64,000 nt of DNA from Siphonodentalium dalli (lineage: Eukaryota > Mollusca > Scaphopoda > Gadilida > Siphonodentaliidae), in the NCBI GenBank assembly GCA_032622095.1, contig CP136068.1:157613465-157677464 (forward strand), written 5' to 3'. The stretch's first letter is position 1. Each line of letters opens with the position of its first letter. Positions 1 to 9,944 of this stretch are shown piece by piece. Below the pieces are notes generated by a model. The model searched no databases and had not been told where the DNA came from. It saw nothing but the letters and a program-made list of their open reading frames with translations. A program made the position numbers and the translations under genes.

Positions 1-130
1 TAAATGAAAACAAGAGATGGACTGTCGTCCGGTGCATACCCCCTTGTGGATTACCGCCTAGTGTGGGCATATCTATAACTTATGACTGCTATACTCAGAC
101 AGATTGGACCCAAAAAATCAGAATTTTCAT

Positions 131-605
131 ATAAACAAAGATGAATAACTATAGAACAAAAAACAAAACAAAACAGTTGAATGTGCCATTAAATATCCTC
201 ATATTGGTGAACATCCATACAAAATTTCATTGAGATCCGAGCATTACTGTTCAAGTTATGACCTGAACAGACATCGGATGGACCAAACAGCCAACCTTTC
301 CAGATAAACAAAGATGAATAACTATAGTATGGAAAAGCGAAACAGAACAATGGAACCCTCTATTGAATGTCATCATACTAGTGAACATCCATACCAAATT
401 TCATTGAGATCCCAGCACAACTGTTGAAGTTACGACATGAACAGACATCGGACGGACCAAAAATCAAAAATTTCCAGATAAACAATGATGAATAACTCTA
501 GAATGGAAAATCCGAACAAAACGATGGAAACCTCTATTTACTGTCCTCATAGTAGTGAACATCCATACCTAATTTCATTGAGATCTGAGCACTACTGTTA
601 AAGGA
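131..605. repeat. Imperfect tandem repeats of about 173 bp, 2.7 copies, inside D1
   Basis: Units start at about 131, 304 and 478, each with a conserved start (ATAAACAAAGATGAATAACT and variants). Each carries the phrases ATCCATACCAAATTTCATTG and GAACAGACATCGGA. The third unit is cut short by the palindrome array. The same three units recur at 38332-38805. Confidence 0.8.
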
Positions 606-692
606 TAATAACCTGATATATCAGGATACGTAACCTGATATATCAGGATACTAACCTGATATATCAGGATAGGTAACCTGATATATCAGGAA
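606..692. repeat. Array of four 14-bp perfect palindromes (CCTGATATATCAGG)
   Basis: Four copies of CCTGATATATCAGG separated by 5-8 bp linkers such as ATACGTAA. The array is just inside the right terminus of D1. The matching left-terminal array at 37375-37691 has about 15 copies. Confidence 0.9.
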
Positions 693-748
693 ACTAACTG
701 AAGAGGAGGTGGCGGTTCCAGGTCGCCGTAGATTTCGACGAAGCGGAC

Positions 749-1299
749 CGAATTTGCGAAACATGCAATGAAATCGACAATTATTTACTGTACTTCTTCT
801 GTCAGACGAGCGCGCCCTATTCTACGAGAACATATCACCCAATCTGTTAAACATCCCCAACGAGAAAATATTTAAACAAATAATGATCAGCAGCGACTCA
901 AAAACTATGCGGGCTTTGGGGCACACTTTGTCCACTATGGATTGAAAAGGAAAGGGGTTTGGCAACAGAGTAACGACTCTTAAATCGAGTACAACAAAAA
1001 AGGAACAAAGATTCTTCGACTTGAGACCATGTCAGTGTTGCCAGTATCAACTCTGAATGGTATGTTTGCCAATCATCTACATATATTATCTGAACGTATG
1101 ATAGGCATATACCGGTATAACATATGTATATTGTCATATATAAGCATATACCGCCATATATCATTGTTGTTACATTGTACTTAACTTTGTTTCATGTAAT
1201 CCGTCCATTTTGTCTTGTTATTCTGTGTTCATGTACATTTGACCATATATGGTGTAACGTACAAATAAACATGATTGATTGATTGATTGATTGATTGGT
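749..1299 (+). pseudogene. E5 LINE remnant: ORF2 C-terminus, 3'UTR and tail
   Basis: Frameshifted plus-strand coding remains of a non-LTR retrotransposon. RICETCNEIDN is readable near 750-785, a cysteine motif of the kind found at the C-terminus of many LINE ORF2 proteins. SSDSKTMRALGH at about 885-920 resembles the family's terminal helix. An AT-rich 3'UTR follows, with AATAAA just before a (GATT)n tail at 1272-1298. The upstream part of this reading frame (36975-37317) is preserved in the other copy, separated by D1. The clade cannot be fixed from so little protein. Confidence 0.65.
1272..1298 (+). repeat. (GATT)n microsatellite tail of E5
   Basis: Six GATT-type units directly after an AATAAA signal, which is typical of LINE 3' ends with short tandem tails. 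The same tail occurs at about 29232-29256 and 39467-39493. Confidence 0.85.
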
Positions 1300-2070
1300 A
1301 AGTCAATGTGTTTATTCGTGTTGTTTTCCAGCCTGTGTTCGAGAAAATAATCCCATAACGGGCTTATTTTAATGAGCGAAATAAGCTCATATTGGAATTA
1401 TTAAGACTCATTATATATGTATGCTATATTTGAACCTAAAACAAGGATGTTAAAACAGTCCAATGTGGGATTATTTCCATAAGAAATAAGCCCATATTGG
1501 TATTATTTAATCCACCTTTATTCATCGCAACATATATTCTCGTAAAAATAGGTTCATATTGGACCTAAAGATTCACATAGGTTCATATTGGACTTATTCG
1601 ATTCTGAAATAAACCCACAGTGAACTACTACCCGCTATTCAGCTAAATGGCATGGGCCACAGTTAAAACAAATTTTAAAGAGCGTGAGTCTGGTATGTCG
1701 TGTCGATGAAAACATTGAGGTTAAATAATGCCAGTATGAGCTTAATTCGCTCATTAAAATAAGCCCGTTATGTGCTTATTTTTATGAGAACAGGATGAAA
1801 CATGTCCTCGTGCAAATAGGTTCATATTGGACCTACTTGTAACTATTCACAGGTTTATGTTGGAACTATCTGATTCTGAAATAAGTACATACTGAGTCCC
1901 TTATTCCGTTGAATGGCGCCAAACACCGTACAAAGAGCGTAGATTTGGTAAGTTGTGTTTATGAAAAAAGGCAGATTAAATCATTCCGATATGGGCTCAT
2001 TTCGTATGTAAATAGTCCCATATTGTACTGTGTTTTAAACAGACTGTTCCCCAAAATTCCGCACATTATC

Positions 2071-2205
2071 TGCTTATAAATAATTTAGTTTAGGTAGATA
2101 ATCTGATTAGAATGTCATCATTTTCAGTCTATAATGTGCTGAAAATGAGAATATTTTAGTCACATTATCGACTCATAATGGGGCAATTCAGATTATGTGC
2201 GGACA
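2071..2205. repeat. Hairpin module of about 130 bp in the spacer
   Basis: An imperfect inverted repeat. The left arm (about 2096-2140, AGATAATCTG to ATAATGTG) pairs with the right arm (about 2160-2200, CACATTATCGACTCAT to CAGATTATGTGC). Related modules recur at 3329, 30028, 30805, 31830, 34636, 40256 and 41525. Confidence 0.75.
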
Positions 2206-3328
2206 ATCACACAACTAAGCCAACCCATGACTTTTCAGATGTACGCTATTTAAAGACATAATATGGATTTGTTCGGGTATGTGAAACTGATAAGTTAGCA
2301 TTCAGGCGCTATGTCAACTGGAGGAATGTAGCATTTTAATAACATATGGCAATAGTCCCATATTGTACTGCTTTAAAAAGCCGAGATTTAGGTCAATATA
2401 GAGCTTATATATATTGCGATTAAATAATGCCAAAATTATCGCTCGTTAAAATACGGCCGTTAAGTGCTTATTTTCACGAAAATAGCTTGATATCTGCATG
2501 GCAAGTGTTGAGTTGTTTAATCGTGTTGTTTTCCAGCCTGTTGACGTGAAAATAAGCACACCACGTGCCTATCTCATATTGTTATGTGCTTATTTTCATG
2601 AGAACAGGGTGACGTCTGCATGGTAAGTCTTGAGTTGGTTTATTTGTGTTGTGCCACAACACGAATTGCTAAAATAAGCATGACGAGCTTATCGCATATT
2701 GAAATATCTATATAGGGCTGTTATAATAACCAGCGTTTAGGCCCATATGAAGCTTATTTAGTTTTCAAATAATGGCAGTTTGCAGTCTGTTTTCGTGAAA
2801 ATAAACACAAAACAGGACTTATTTTAATGAGCGAAATAAGCTCATACAGAGGTATAATTTAACTTAATATGTATACATGTACGCTATATATATGGACCTA
2901 TAAACGTGGCTTTTTAAACAGACAATATCAGACTGTTCTATCGAACTAGTCCCATATTGGTATTATTCAATCTAATTTGTTTTCATCGAAACATATCCTC
3001 ATGTAAATAGGTTCATATTTGACCTTTAAGTATTCACATAGGTTCTTTTGATTCTGATATAAGTCCACAGTAAGCTTATAGCCATTATTCGGTTGAATGG
3101 CGAGGGCAGCATTGACTATAAAGAGCTTGAATCTGGTAGGTTGTGTCGATGAAAAAAGCTAGATTAATAATACTGATATGGGTTTATTTCAGTAAAAACA
3201 ATACAATTAGGGTAGCTTTGGTAAGTAAGTGATAAACTAAGGTAGATACAATAATGCCAATATGGGCTTATTTCTTATGTAAATAGTCCCATATTGTACC
3301 GTTTTAAAGAGCCTGTTCCCCAAATTCC

Positions 3329-3481
3329 CGCACATTATCTGCTTATATAAAAAGTCAATATTCTAGGTAGATAATCTGCTTATGAACGCTCTCAATTTGA
3401 GTCGATAATATGCTGAAAATTATAACAAATTAGTCACATTATCGCCTCATAATGGAACAATTCTAATCATATTATGAGCGG
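3329..3481. repeat. Second copy of the spacer hairpin module
   Basis: It has the same architecture as 2071-2205: GCACATTATCTGC, then AGATAATCTGC, a central region, CACATTATCGCCTCAT and a closing complementary arm. The arms are more diverged here. Confidence 0.65.
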
Positions 3482-4720
3482 ACAATGACACAACTAAGCC
3501 AACCCACAGCTTATCAGATGTACGCACTTTAAAGACATATTATGGACTTGTACGGGTATGTGAAACTGATAAGTTAGCATTCAGGCGCTATGTCAAGTAA
3601 ATCGACCGTACCTCTCCATAGAAATCATCGTCTGAACTACGCTCAATTGTAAATATTTACTTCTGGAACAGGGACTATTGGCGACAATACGGGCTTATAT
3701 CATATTATTATGTGCCTATTTTCACGAGAACAGTCTTGAGTTGGTTTATTTGTGTTGTATTCCACAACACAAATTGCAAAAATGATCATAAGATGTTCTT
3801 ATCGCATATTGAAATATCCCATATAGGGCTGTTATAATAATCAAATAATCAAATAATGACAATATGCAGCTTGTTCTCGTAAAAATAAGCTCATTACGGG
3901 CTTATTTTAATGAGCGAATTAAGCTCATATATACTGCCATTATTGAACCTAAACGCGATTTTTAAAGCAGTCAAATGTTGGACTATTTCTATGTAAGCCC
4001 ATATTGGTATTATTTAATCTACTTTTTTCATCTCAACATATCCTCAGGTTTATATTGGACATAAATATTCACACAGTTCATATTGGACTTATTTTATTCT
4101 GAAATAAGCCCACGGTGAGCGTATACCAGTTATTCCGTAGAATGGCGCGGGCCACAGTGAAAATACCTTCTAAAGAGCGTGAATCTAGTAAGTTATCTCG
4201 ATCAGAATAGGTAGATAGATTAAATAGTGCCAATATGGGCATATTTCGTATGAAAATAGTCCCATGTTAGACTGTCTTAAACCCCGCATTTTCTGTCCAT
4301 ATCGTATACTGCGGTTAAATAATGCCAATATTTAGTTCATAATAACATGGCGTTTATGTGCTTATTTTCACGAGAACAGTCTGCATGTTGACATTATTTG
4401 AAAACTGAAATACGCTCCATAAGGCCTAAACGCTAGTTATTAAAACAGCCTTACATGTACATGTATATGGGTTATTTCAATATGAGGAAAACCCGTATTG
4501 TGCTTATTTTCACGAGAACACGATTAAACAACTCAAGACTTGTCATGCTGTTCTCATGAAAATAAGTACAAAACGGACATATTTTAATGCGCGATATAAG
4601 CTGATATTGGAATTATTTTACCACAATATACGCTCAATATGGATCTAACACACTGCTTTTATAAATAAAACAGTACAATATGGGATTATTTCCATACATA
4701 TCAGGGCCAACCAAATTATC

Positions 4721-5279
4721 TTAAAGATAAACTCTTCGAAAATGCTTACCATACGCCCCCCCCCCCAATTTGCATGTTGTTTTAGGGGTATAATATTGTT
4801 TGATACTTTTATTCCAATAACCAATAATACATGGTAATAAGGAACATGAATTAATAACATAATGTGGGTGCGGGAAAACAGCATGGCGATTCAAACTATT
4901 TCACTGACATTTAAAGATGTATATATTAGGGATCCATACTTTCAGTTACAAGATGTGGAATATAATTGAATGCAACACCACTGAATAACTTGTTGAACGC
5001 ATGCATGTCACATGACATTTAATCGATGTATGTTGTCAGATAATAGACAGATATGATTCCACTTTCTTACAGAAGATAAATGAGTAAATAAGTAAACTTT
5101 TAGAATTTTTGTTCTTGCCATTCACGGGGGGGGGGGGGGGGTTATCATTCGATGTATTTATTAAGTGCCACTTCGTGTTCCCATTGTGTTATTTTATATA
5201 CTGGAGAATTAAATTTCTGGATCCCTTAATACATCTTTAACATGTAGTTAACATACTTAAAATTTTAAGGATTAATATA
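4721..5279. other. AT-rich spacer with C and G homopolymers
   Basis: No gene seen. It contains a C-run near 4755-4767 and a long G-run near 5126-5143. In the second copy (about 42900-43460) the G-run is clearly shorter, so these tracts are unstable or poorly resolved. Confidence 0.6.
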
Positions 5280-5560
5280 ATTGTTTTGATAAGTATAAGT
5301 ACCGGTATGTGTGACTTTAGATCATCATTGTTTTGATAAGTATAAGTACCGGTATGTGTGACTTTAGATCACCATTGTTTTGATACGTATAAGTACCGGT
5401 ATGTGTTACTTTAGATCACCATTGTTTTGATAAGTATAAGTACCGGTATGTATGACTTTAGATCATCATTGTTTTGATAAGTATAAGTATGTGTGACTTT
5501 AGATCATCATTGTTTTGATAAAAGTAAGTATGCGTGACTTTAGATCATCATTGTTAGATC
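5280..5560. repeat. Tandem repeat of about 47 bp, six units
   Basis: Each unit reads ATTGTTTTGATAAGTATAAG, then TACCGGTATGTGTGAC and TTTAGATCATC. Four units have the ACCGG segment and two shortened units lack it. The duplicate at 43461-43682 has one full unit fewer. Confidence 0.9.
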
Positions 5561-6290
5561 ATTAATACAAATATTAATGTCCTATCCTATAAATACCTGA
5601 ACAAAATCAATAATTTCTTAGTTAACATCAGCCAAACAAAGAAAATATTATATATCATATTCCAATCAACGTGTTTTCAAATATTACAACAAAGTAAAGA
5701 CTTACACATAAACAATTAAAATATTACGATGCTCAAGAACAGATATATAATTATATAATTAAGAACACGTTTTTCATTGTCAACCGATATTGTGTAAGGA
5801 AATCATAAACGCTCTTTATAATAGGTTATTTATGTAACTTTGGGGGGGGGGGGGGCAATACATCTGGCAAAACATGAAAATAATCTGCCGAATTTTTGAA
5901 AGTCGGTATCTTATCTTACCACCTAAACCTATGGATGTGAAGTTATTAAAATTCATAAAGAAGATTCAAATCTGAAAGAATGTTAAACTGTAGTGTAGAT
6001 GCGCAAAATGTGAGAGAAATGGTTACTGAAATAAATGGAAATTCGCATTAATTTACACAAAAACCTCAACCTTTTGAGAAAACAATAACATTCAAACAGT
6101 TTTACAAATACACTCTGATATAAAAAGTGTTTAGATATATTGCTGATGATGGTAATCGTAAAATATATTAAATAAAAAAACATTGTACCTAAGTTGTTTT
6201 TCACAAGATGACCGCATTTTTCGATCCAAAACTGATAGGAACCAAATCGAAGGGTGCGAGGATCGAACTTCACTGACAATTCGCGCACGT
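5561..6290 (+). other. H3 upstream flank, truncated before the promoter
   Basis: The sequence is AT-rich and non-coding, with a G-run near 5840. From about 5955 it is the same as the flank 5' of the H3 promoter at 25046-25385 and 44080-44408. At 6290 it stops at AATTCGCG, exactly where the CCAAT-rich promoter should begin, and is replaced by the 3' end of an antisense E3. This H3 repeat has therefore lost its promoter and gene. Confidence 0.7.
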
Positions 6291-6577
6291 GGTAGTAGGA
6301 GGGCGCGAAGCGCCCAGGATGGTCGAAAAGATCGAGAGATCTTCTCCTTCACCCTCAATTTGATGTTTTGGTGTTGTTTTGCATGACAAAAGCCCACCAA
6401 AAGTCTCACCATGTCTGACCGTGGCAAATTATTGATTGGGTTGGGCCCACGAGCTTTAATAAGGGGTGGAGGGTGCCCAGGGAGTCCCTGACGAGGTTGA
6501 TATCGTTGATGATGCTGATGCTGCTGAGCGAGCCTGGAGTGGTGCGCTGAAATGGAGAACGGGGCCCCCGATGTTAG

Positions 6578-6582
<5 letters not shown>

Positions 6583-6613
<31 letters not shown>
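6583..6613. repeat. (TA)n microsatellite
   Basis: An alternating TA tract inside the antisense E3 3' region. Confidence 0.9.
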
Positions 6614-6616
<3 letters not shown>

Positions 6617-6978
6617 AAGCTCATGTGTACAAAAGCAAGCAGTTTTTTTGTTGTCAGGAAAACAAGGGGAGGGCGGGCGCGACACCCGCGTATGAAGGAG
6701 AGAGCCCGACAAGTAATGGTATGTTGTTACGTAATTATGACCCACCCTACCTCCCCCATACCGTAGCACGGGCATAGGTGAAAACATATTTTGACAATTT
6801 CATATACAGTGTTAATTAAGGATTTTATTAGCTGAAATAAATCTGAACAGCGATGACTATTGTATTGCAGTGAAAGAGATTTTAATTCCAATTGCATGTT
6901 TGAACACTGCTGTATTGAATGGCATGTGATGTTGAGCAGAATAGCAGAAGGGCGCGAACACCCGAGATGATCGATGTG

Positions 6979-7086
<108 letters not shown>

Positions 7087-7642
7087 GAGGAGATTGGAGT
7101 TGGTGAGTTACCCGGAAAAGTTGATGCATTTTTCTATCCCATCCTTCCCCATATCGTGCACGGGCGTAGGTGAAAGCATATTCTTAACAATCATATACAG
7201 TGTTTATTCAGATTTTTATTCGCTGAAGTAATTTTGAACGATAATGAACAGGACATGATATACATCTATATATATAATTATTGTACAATGAACATATTTT
7301 TTTGGTTTATATGATTTTTTTGGTTATTTTATTTGTATTATGTAAAATTATGAATGTACAAATTGATAATTACAATGTATTCTTGAAGGGCCGTTCCTGG
7401 CCTCCCGAAGAAAAACGCAGAGCAGCAAGCGAGCCGAACATATGTAGGTATATGTCCGGCCTAACTCGATGAGAGCTTTGATGACCACTTATGGGTCTGA
7501 AGTTTCCTTGCACCCCACCCCAAGCTAAGTGCTGGGTCGGTTTTTATGCCGGGTCCCGCTCGATAGGTGTTGTCGGGGGAGTGGAATGTGTTAGACACGA
7601 GCGCTAGTTTCTGTAAATGTTACAAGATTGGCAGTTAGTTAG

Positions 7643-7655
7643 TTGGTTTAGAGGA
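7643..7655. other. Target-site duplication TTGGTTTAGAGGA, first copy
   Basis: A 13-bp repeat at the 3' side of E1 copy 2; the identical sequence lies at 8921-8933. The unduplicated site is seen in reverse orientation in the intact E3 at about 15946-15958. Confidence 0.85.
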
Positions 7656-8920
7656 CTACTATGGGGGGTTTGGGAAACTTTCCCGGGAAGATTTGAAAGG
7701 GGCGGAACCCCTCTCCTACAACCCACTGTGATTTAATATAAAGTACATGTAATGGTAATACATTAAACATGAGATTGATGAAGGTGAAGTGAAAATGATC
7801 TATTTTTTTTTTTTTTTCTTGTTTGCTTTCCTTTTTCGTCGGTTTGGTATTGTTGTTGTTGTTGTTGATGCTGTGGCTGTGTCCGAGTAGGAACTGGATT
7901 TTTCTTTTTCTTCTGTTTGTTCCTGCTTTCCGCATGGAGGAGGGCGTTTGGAACAGAGTATATTCTCTCCTTGAATTTTGACAATGCCTTGTGCAGGGTC
8001 CAGCTCGTCAGGTCCTCTGTAAACGTGACTATCCCTCAGCAGGAAGAATTCGCGATTGTTGATTGGGTATTTCATTCCTGCTGCGTGGTGTTCACGAATC
8101 GCCACTGCGATGTCATCACGCTCGAAGTCGATCTGATCTTCTGTTGGAGACGCCGGCTTCACGTCATACCTCGGCGTCGGAGGGGCGGAGATGGTGCTAT
8201 CCGCCCCTGGTGGAGAAAGGCTGGGTGGTGTTTCCATCTCCACGTTGAAACTGGCGGCAGGGACATCGGGGGTGGTATCCGCGTCCCTGTCTCCGCTCGT
8301 CTCTGTGCCGACAGCAGGGACCTCCGGCAGATCTACGGAGTCCCTGCTATCTGGTCTGATGTCACCTGTCTCCATGCAGGCCGGGTCGTCTGGGCGTCTC
8401 TCAGACAACTCCGGCCTACCGGCTGTGACACTGGATGGCTGAACCACACGGGGAGGGGTGACCGGTCGATCAACGGTCGCCCCCATCTCCTTCTTCCATT
8501 TCGCCCGTCTGGCTGCGTCCCTTCTCCTTCGAGCTGGTGTCTTTTTCTTAGGAGGCTCCTCTTTCATGGTACGGCTGGTCTTGGTCTTGCTCCAGGTGGA
8601 AGATTTCTGGTTTCCAGCATCTCCCGTCCTGAATTCAACGCAGAGAGTCAAATAGCCTCTGTTAGACTGGAGATTCCAGCTAACAATATCCGCAATTTGA
8701 GATCTCTCTATCGCTGCTAACGCGGCGTCAGGGATTAACTCCATTGTCCGTCGCACTAAGCCTAATCCAAAACCGTCTCACTCGCCGGCATCAGCACGAG
8801 GGCGGTTGCTTCCAATTAAGGTTACAGACCGCTCAAATCACTCGTACCGACGCTCCGACAAGACAAGGAACTAATAGAGCCAAATAGAATCTGACTTGTT
8901 CGCTCCACTTGCTGCCAGAG
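7656..8920 (-). mobile_element. E1 retroelement copy 2, full length
   Basis: A 1265-bp element on the minus strand. Its 5' end is CTCTGGCAGCAAGTGGAGCG (complement of 8901-8920), the same as the 5' end of E1 copy 1 at 25575. Its 3' end carries two hairpins (AGGGG/CCCCT and GGGAAA/TTTCCC) and CCCCCCATAGTAG. It is flanked by 13-bp target duplications, as expected for target-primed reverse transcription. It encodes one protein and no reverse transcriptase, so it presumably depends on a LINE in trans (inference). Confidence 0.8.
7800..8744 (-). CDS. E1 ORF protein, long C-terminal variant (314 aa)
   Basis: The frame starts MELIPDAALAAIERSQ. A basic segment KKKTPARRRRDAARRAKWKK lies near residues 70-95, followed by an acidic, Pro/Ser-rich middle with SERRPDDPACMETGD and DTTPDVPAASFNVEMETPP. 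The C-terminal half, unique to this copy, includes AGMKYPINNREFFLLRDSHV and ends in a long lysine run. Basic KKTPSxxRRDxxR segments occur in uncharacterised invertebrate retroelement ORF1-like proteins (recollection). It is probably an RNA-binding ORF1-type protein. The start was chosen at the ATG that matches copy 1. Confidence 0.65.
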   Translation of the reverse strand: MELIPDAALAAIERSQIADIVSWNLQSNRGYLTLCVEFRTGDAGNQKSSTWSKTKTSRTMKEEPPKKKTPARRRRDAARRAKWKKEMGATVDRPVTPPRVVQPSSVTAGRPELSERRPDDPACMETGDIRPDSRDSVDLPEVPAVGTETSGDRDADTTPDVPAASFNVEMETPPSLSPPGADSTISAPPTPRYDVKPASPTEDQIDFERDDIAVAIREHHAAGMKYPINNREFFLLRDSHVYRGPDELDPAQGIVKIQGENILCSKRPPPCGKQEQTEEKEKSSSYSDTATASTTTTTIPNRRKRKANKKKKKK

Positions 8921-8933
8921 TTGGTTTAGAGGA
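8921..8933. other. Target-site duplication TTGGTTTAGAGGA, second copy
   Basis: This 13-mer is both the 5'-side duplication of E1 copy 2 and the 3'-side flank of E1 copy 3, so the two elements are stacked on the same target. Confidence 0.85.
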
Positions 8934-9602
8934 CTACTATGGGGGGTTTGGGAAACTTTCCCGGGAAGATTTGAAAGGGGCGGAACCCCTCTCCTACAAC
9001 CCACTGTTGGATTTAATTTGAAACATGTTATGGTAATACATAAGCATGAATTGGTGAGGGTGAAATGAAAATGATCTATTTTTTTTTTGATTTCTTGGCC
9101 TTCTTTTTGGTTCTATGTTCTGATGATGTTGCTTGTTGCTGTTGTTGTAGTTGAGCTTCCAATATTTCCTCCCTTGCTTTCGCCCGTATGTTTCTGTCTT
9201 TTACTCCTTGATCATCCCATGCTTTCGCACGTATGTCCCTTTCTTTTTGTTCTTGATCATGCTTCTGTTGCCATATCGCATGTTCTGCCATGAGTTTTTC
9301 GTGTTTTTCATTGCGCTCTGCGTCAGCAAGGGTGATGGCTGTACTGGTGTTGTTGTTGGTGCTGGTGGAGCTGGGGGACACCGGGATGTTTTGGTAATCC
9401 GGTGTCCGAGGTGTAAAACTATCCAGTTCCACGTCGAAGCTGGCGGCAGGAACATCTGGGGTGGTATCCACGTCCCTGTCTCCGCAAGCCTCGACGACGA
9501 CAGCAGGGACCTCCGGCAGATCCACGGAGTCCCTGCTAGCTGTTCCAATGTCGTCAGTCTCCATGCAGGTCGGGTCGTCTGGGCGTCTCTCAGACAACTT
9601 CA
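8934..9602 (-). mobile_element. E1 retroelement copy 3, 5'-truncated
   Basis: Minus-strand E1 with the same 3' end as copy 2. Its 5' side is cut at about 9602, where the E2 3'UTR begins abruptly. The coding remnant (9076-9602) keeps SERRPDDPTCMETDD and DTTPDVPAASFDVELDS. It then has its own C-terminus, rich in Lys, Glu and Gln (EKLMAEHAIWQQKHDQEQKE), ending in KKKAKKSKKK. That tail resembles the coiled-coil-like tail of copy 1. Confidence 0.75.
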
Positions 9603-9747
9603 TCTTGTCATTAAAGGGACAATGATGATTTGGTTCATGAATAAGCCGTCTGGCAAAACGCCCGTTCTGGTAGTAAGTATCGGGACCCTCCTGGTCTCAT
9701 GACCAGGACTGAGTCAAACCCCCGTTTAAAAAAAAGAAGAAAAAAAA
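9603..9747 (+). mobile_element. E2 LINE 3' end with poly(A) tail (fragment)
   Basis: The terminal 3'UTR of E2 begins at TGTCATTAAAGGGACAATG and contains the hairpin-forming GGCAAAACGCC and CCTGGTC/GACCAGG. It ends in CCCCCGTTT and an A-rich tail. It lacks about 20 bp between the CCTGGTC arms that the other copies have. The next E2 copy begins directly after the tail, so this is the first visible head-to-tail junction. Confidence 0.8.
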
Positions 9748-9944
9748 GAAGATTCATCGTTTTTCGCCACGCAACCTACGCAGAAAGCTGAATTATATCT
9801 ATGTTTCTGTGAGTGTATTGTGTGCGTTAATACGGATTTCTCACCCAGGTTCCAGGCCTCGGGGAGCATCCAGGATGTGGCTGGGAATTTTCCTGCAGCA
9901 GTCAATTCAGGTCGTATAACATCACGCCCCAGCACGTGCACCCA

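Larger units (their letters stand above)
1..742. mobile_element. DNA element D1, right-hand part (left end outside window)
   Basis: This is the same sequence as the right part of the complete element at 37324-38938. It holds about three imperfect 173-bp tandem units, a four-copy palindrome array and a terminal segment (693-742) that is the inverted complement of the left terminus at 37324-37373. It has no reading frame of note, so it is probably non-autonomous. It ends against LINE coding remnant E5 at the hexamer GCGGAC (743-748). The assignment to a DNA transposon rests on the inverted ends only. Confidence 0.55.
1300..4720. repeat. Long non-coding spacer built of degenerate dyad repeats
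   Basis: AT-rich DNA without credible reading frames. It is made of recurring short phrases in both orientations: GGGCTTATTTTAATGAGCG, AAATAAGCTCATATTGG, GTGCTTATTTTCACGAGAA and its complement, GTTCATATTGGACCTAA. Many units are dyads, for example GCTTATTT facing AAATAAGC around TAATGAGCG. Copies of this block lie at 29257-30221 (partial), 34521-36960 (diverged) and 39506-42900 (near identical). It appears to be the intergenic spacer of the histone repeat or a large element inside it. Confidence 0.7.

Noticed and set aside
898-1164. Minus-strand frame of 88 aa, duplicated at 39094-39360
   Set aside because: Lies antisense to the E5 LINE C-terminus and 3'UTR; identical recurrence only reflects the segmental duplication.
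6131-6787. Minus-strand frame of 218 aa
   Set aside because: Spans the H3 flank, a TA microsatellite and the E3 3' region; no domain and no conservation across copies.
7917-8720. Plus-strand frame of 267 aa over E1 copy 2
   Set aside because: Opposite-strand shadow of the E1 ORF, which is conserved in four copies on the other strand.
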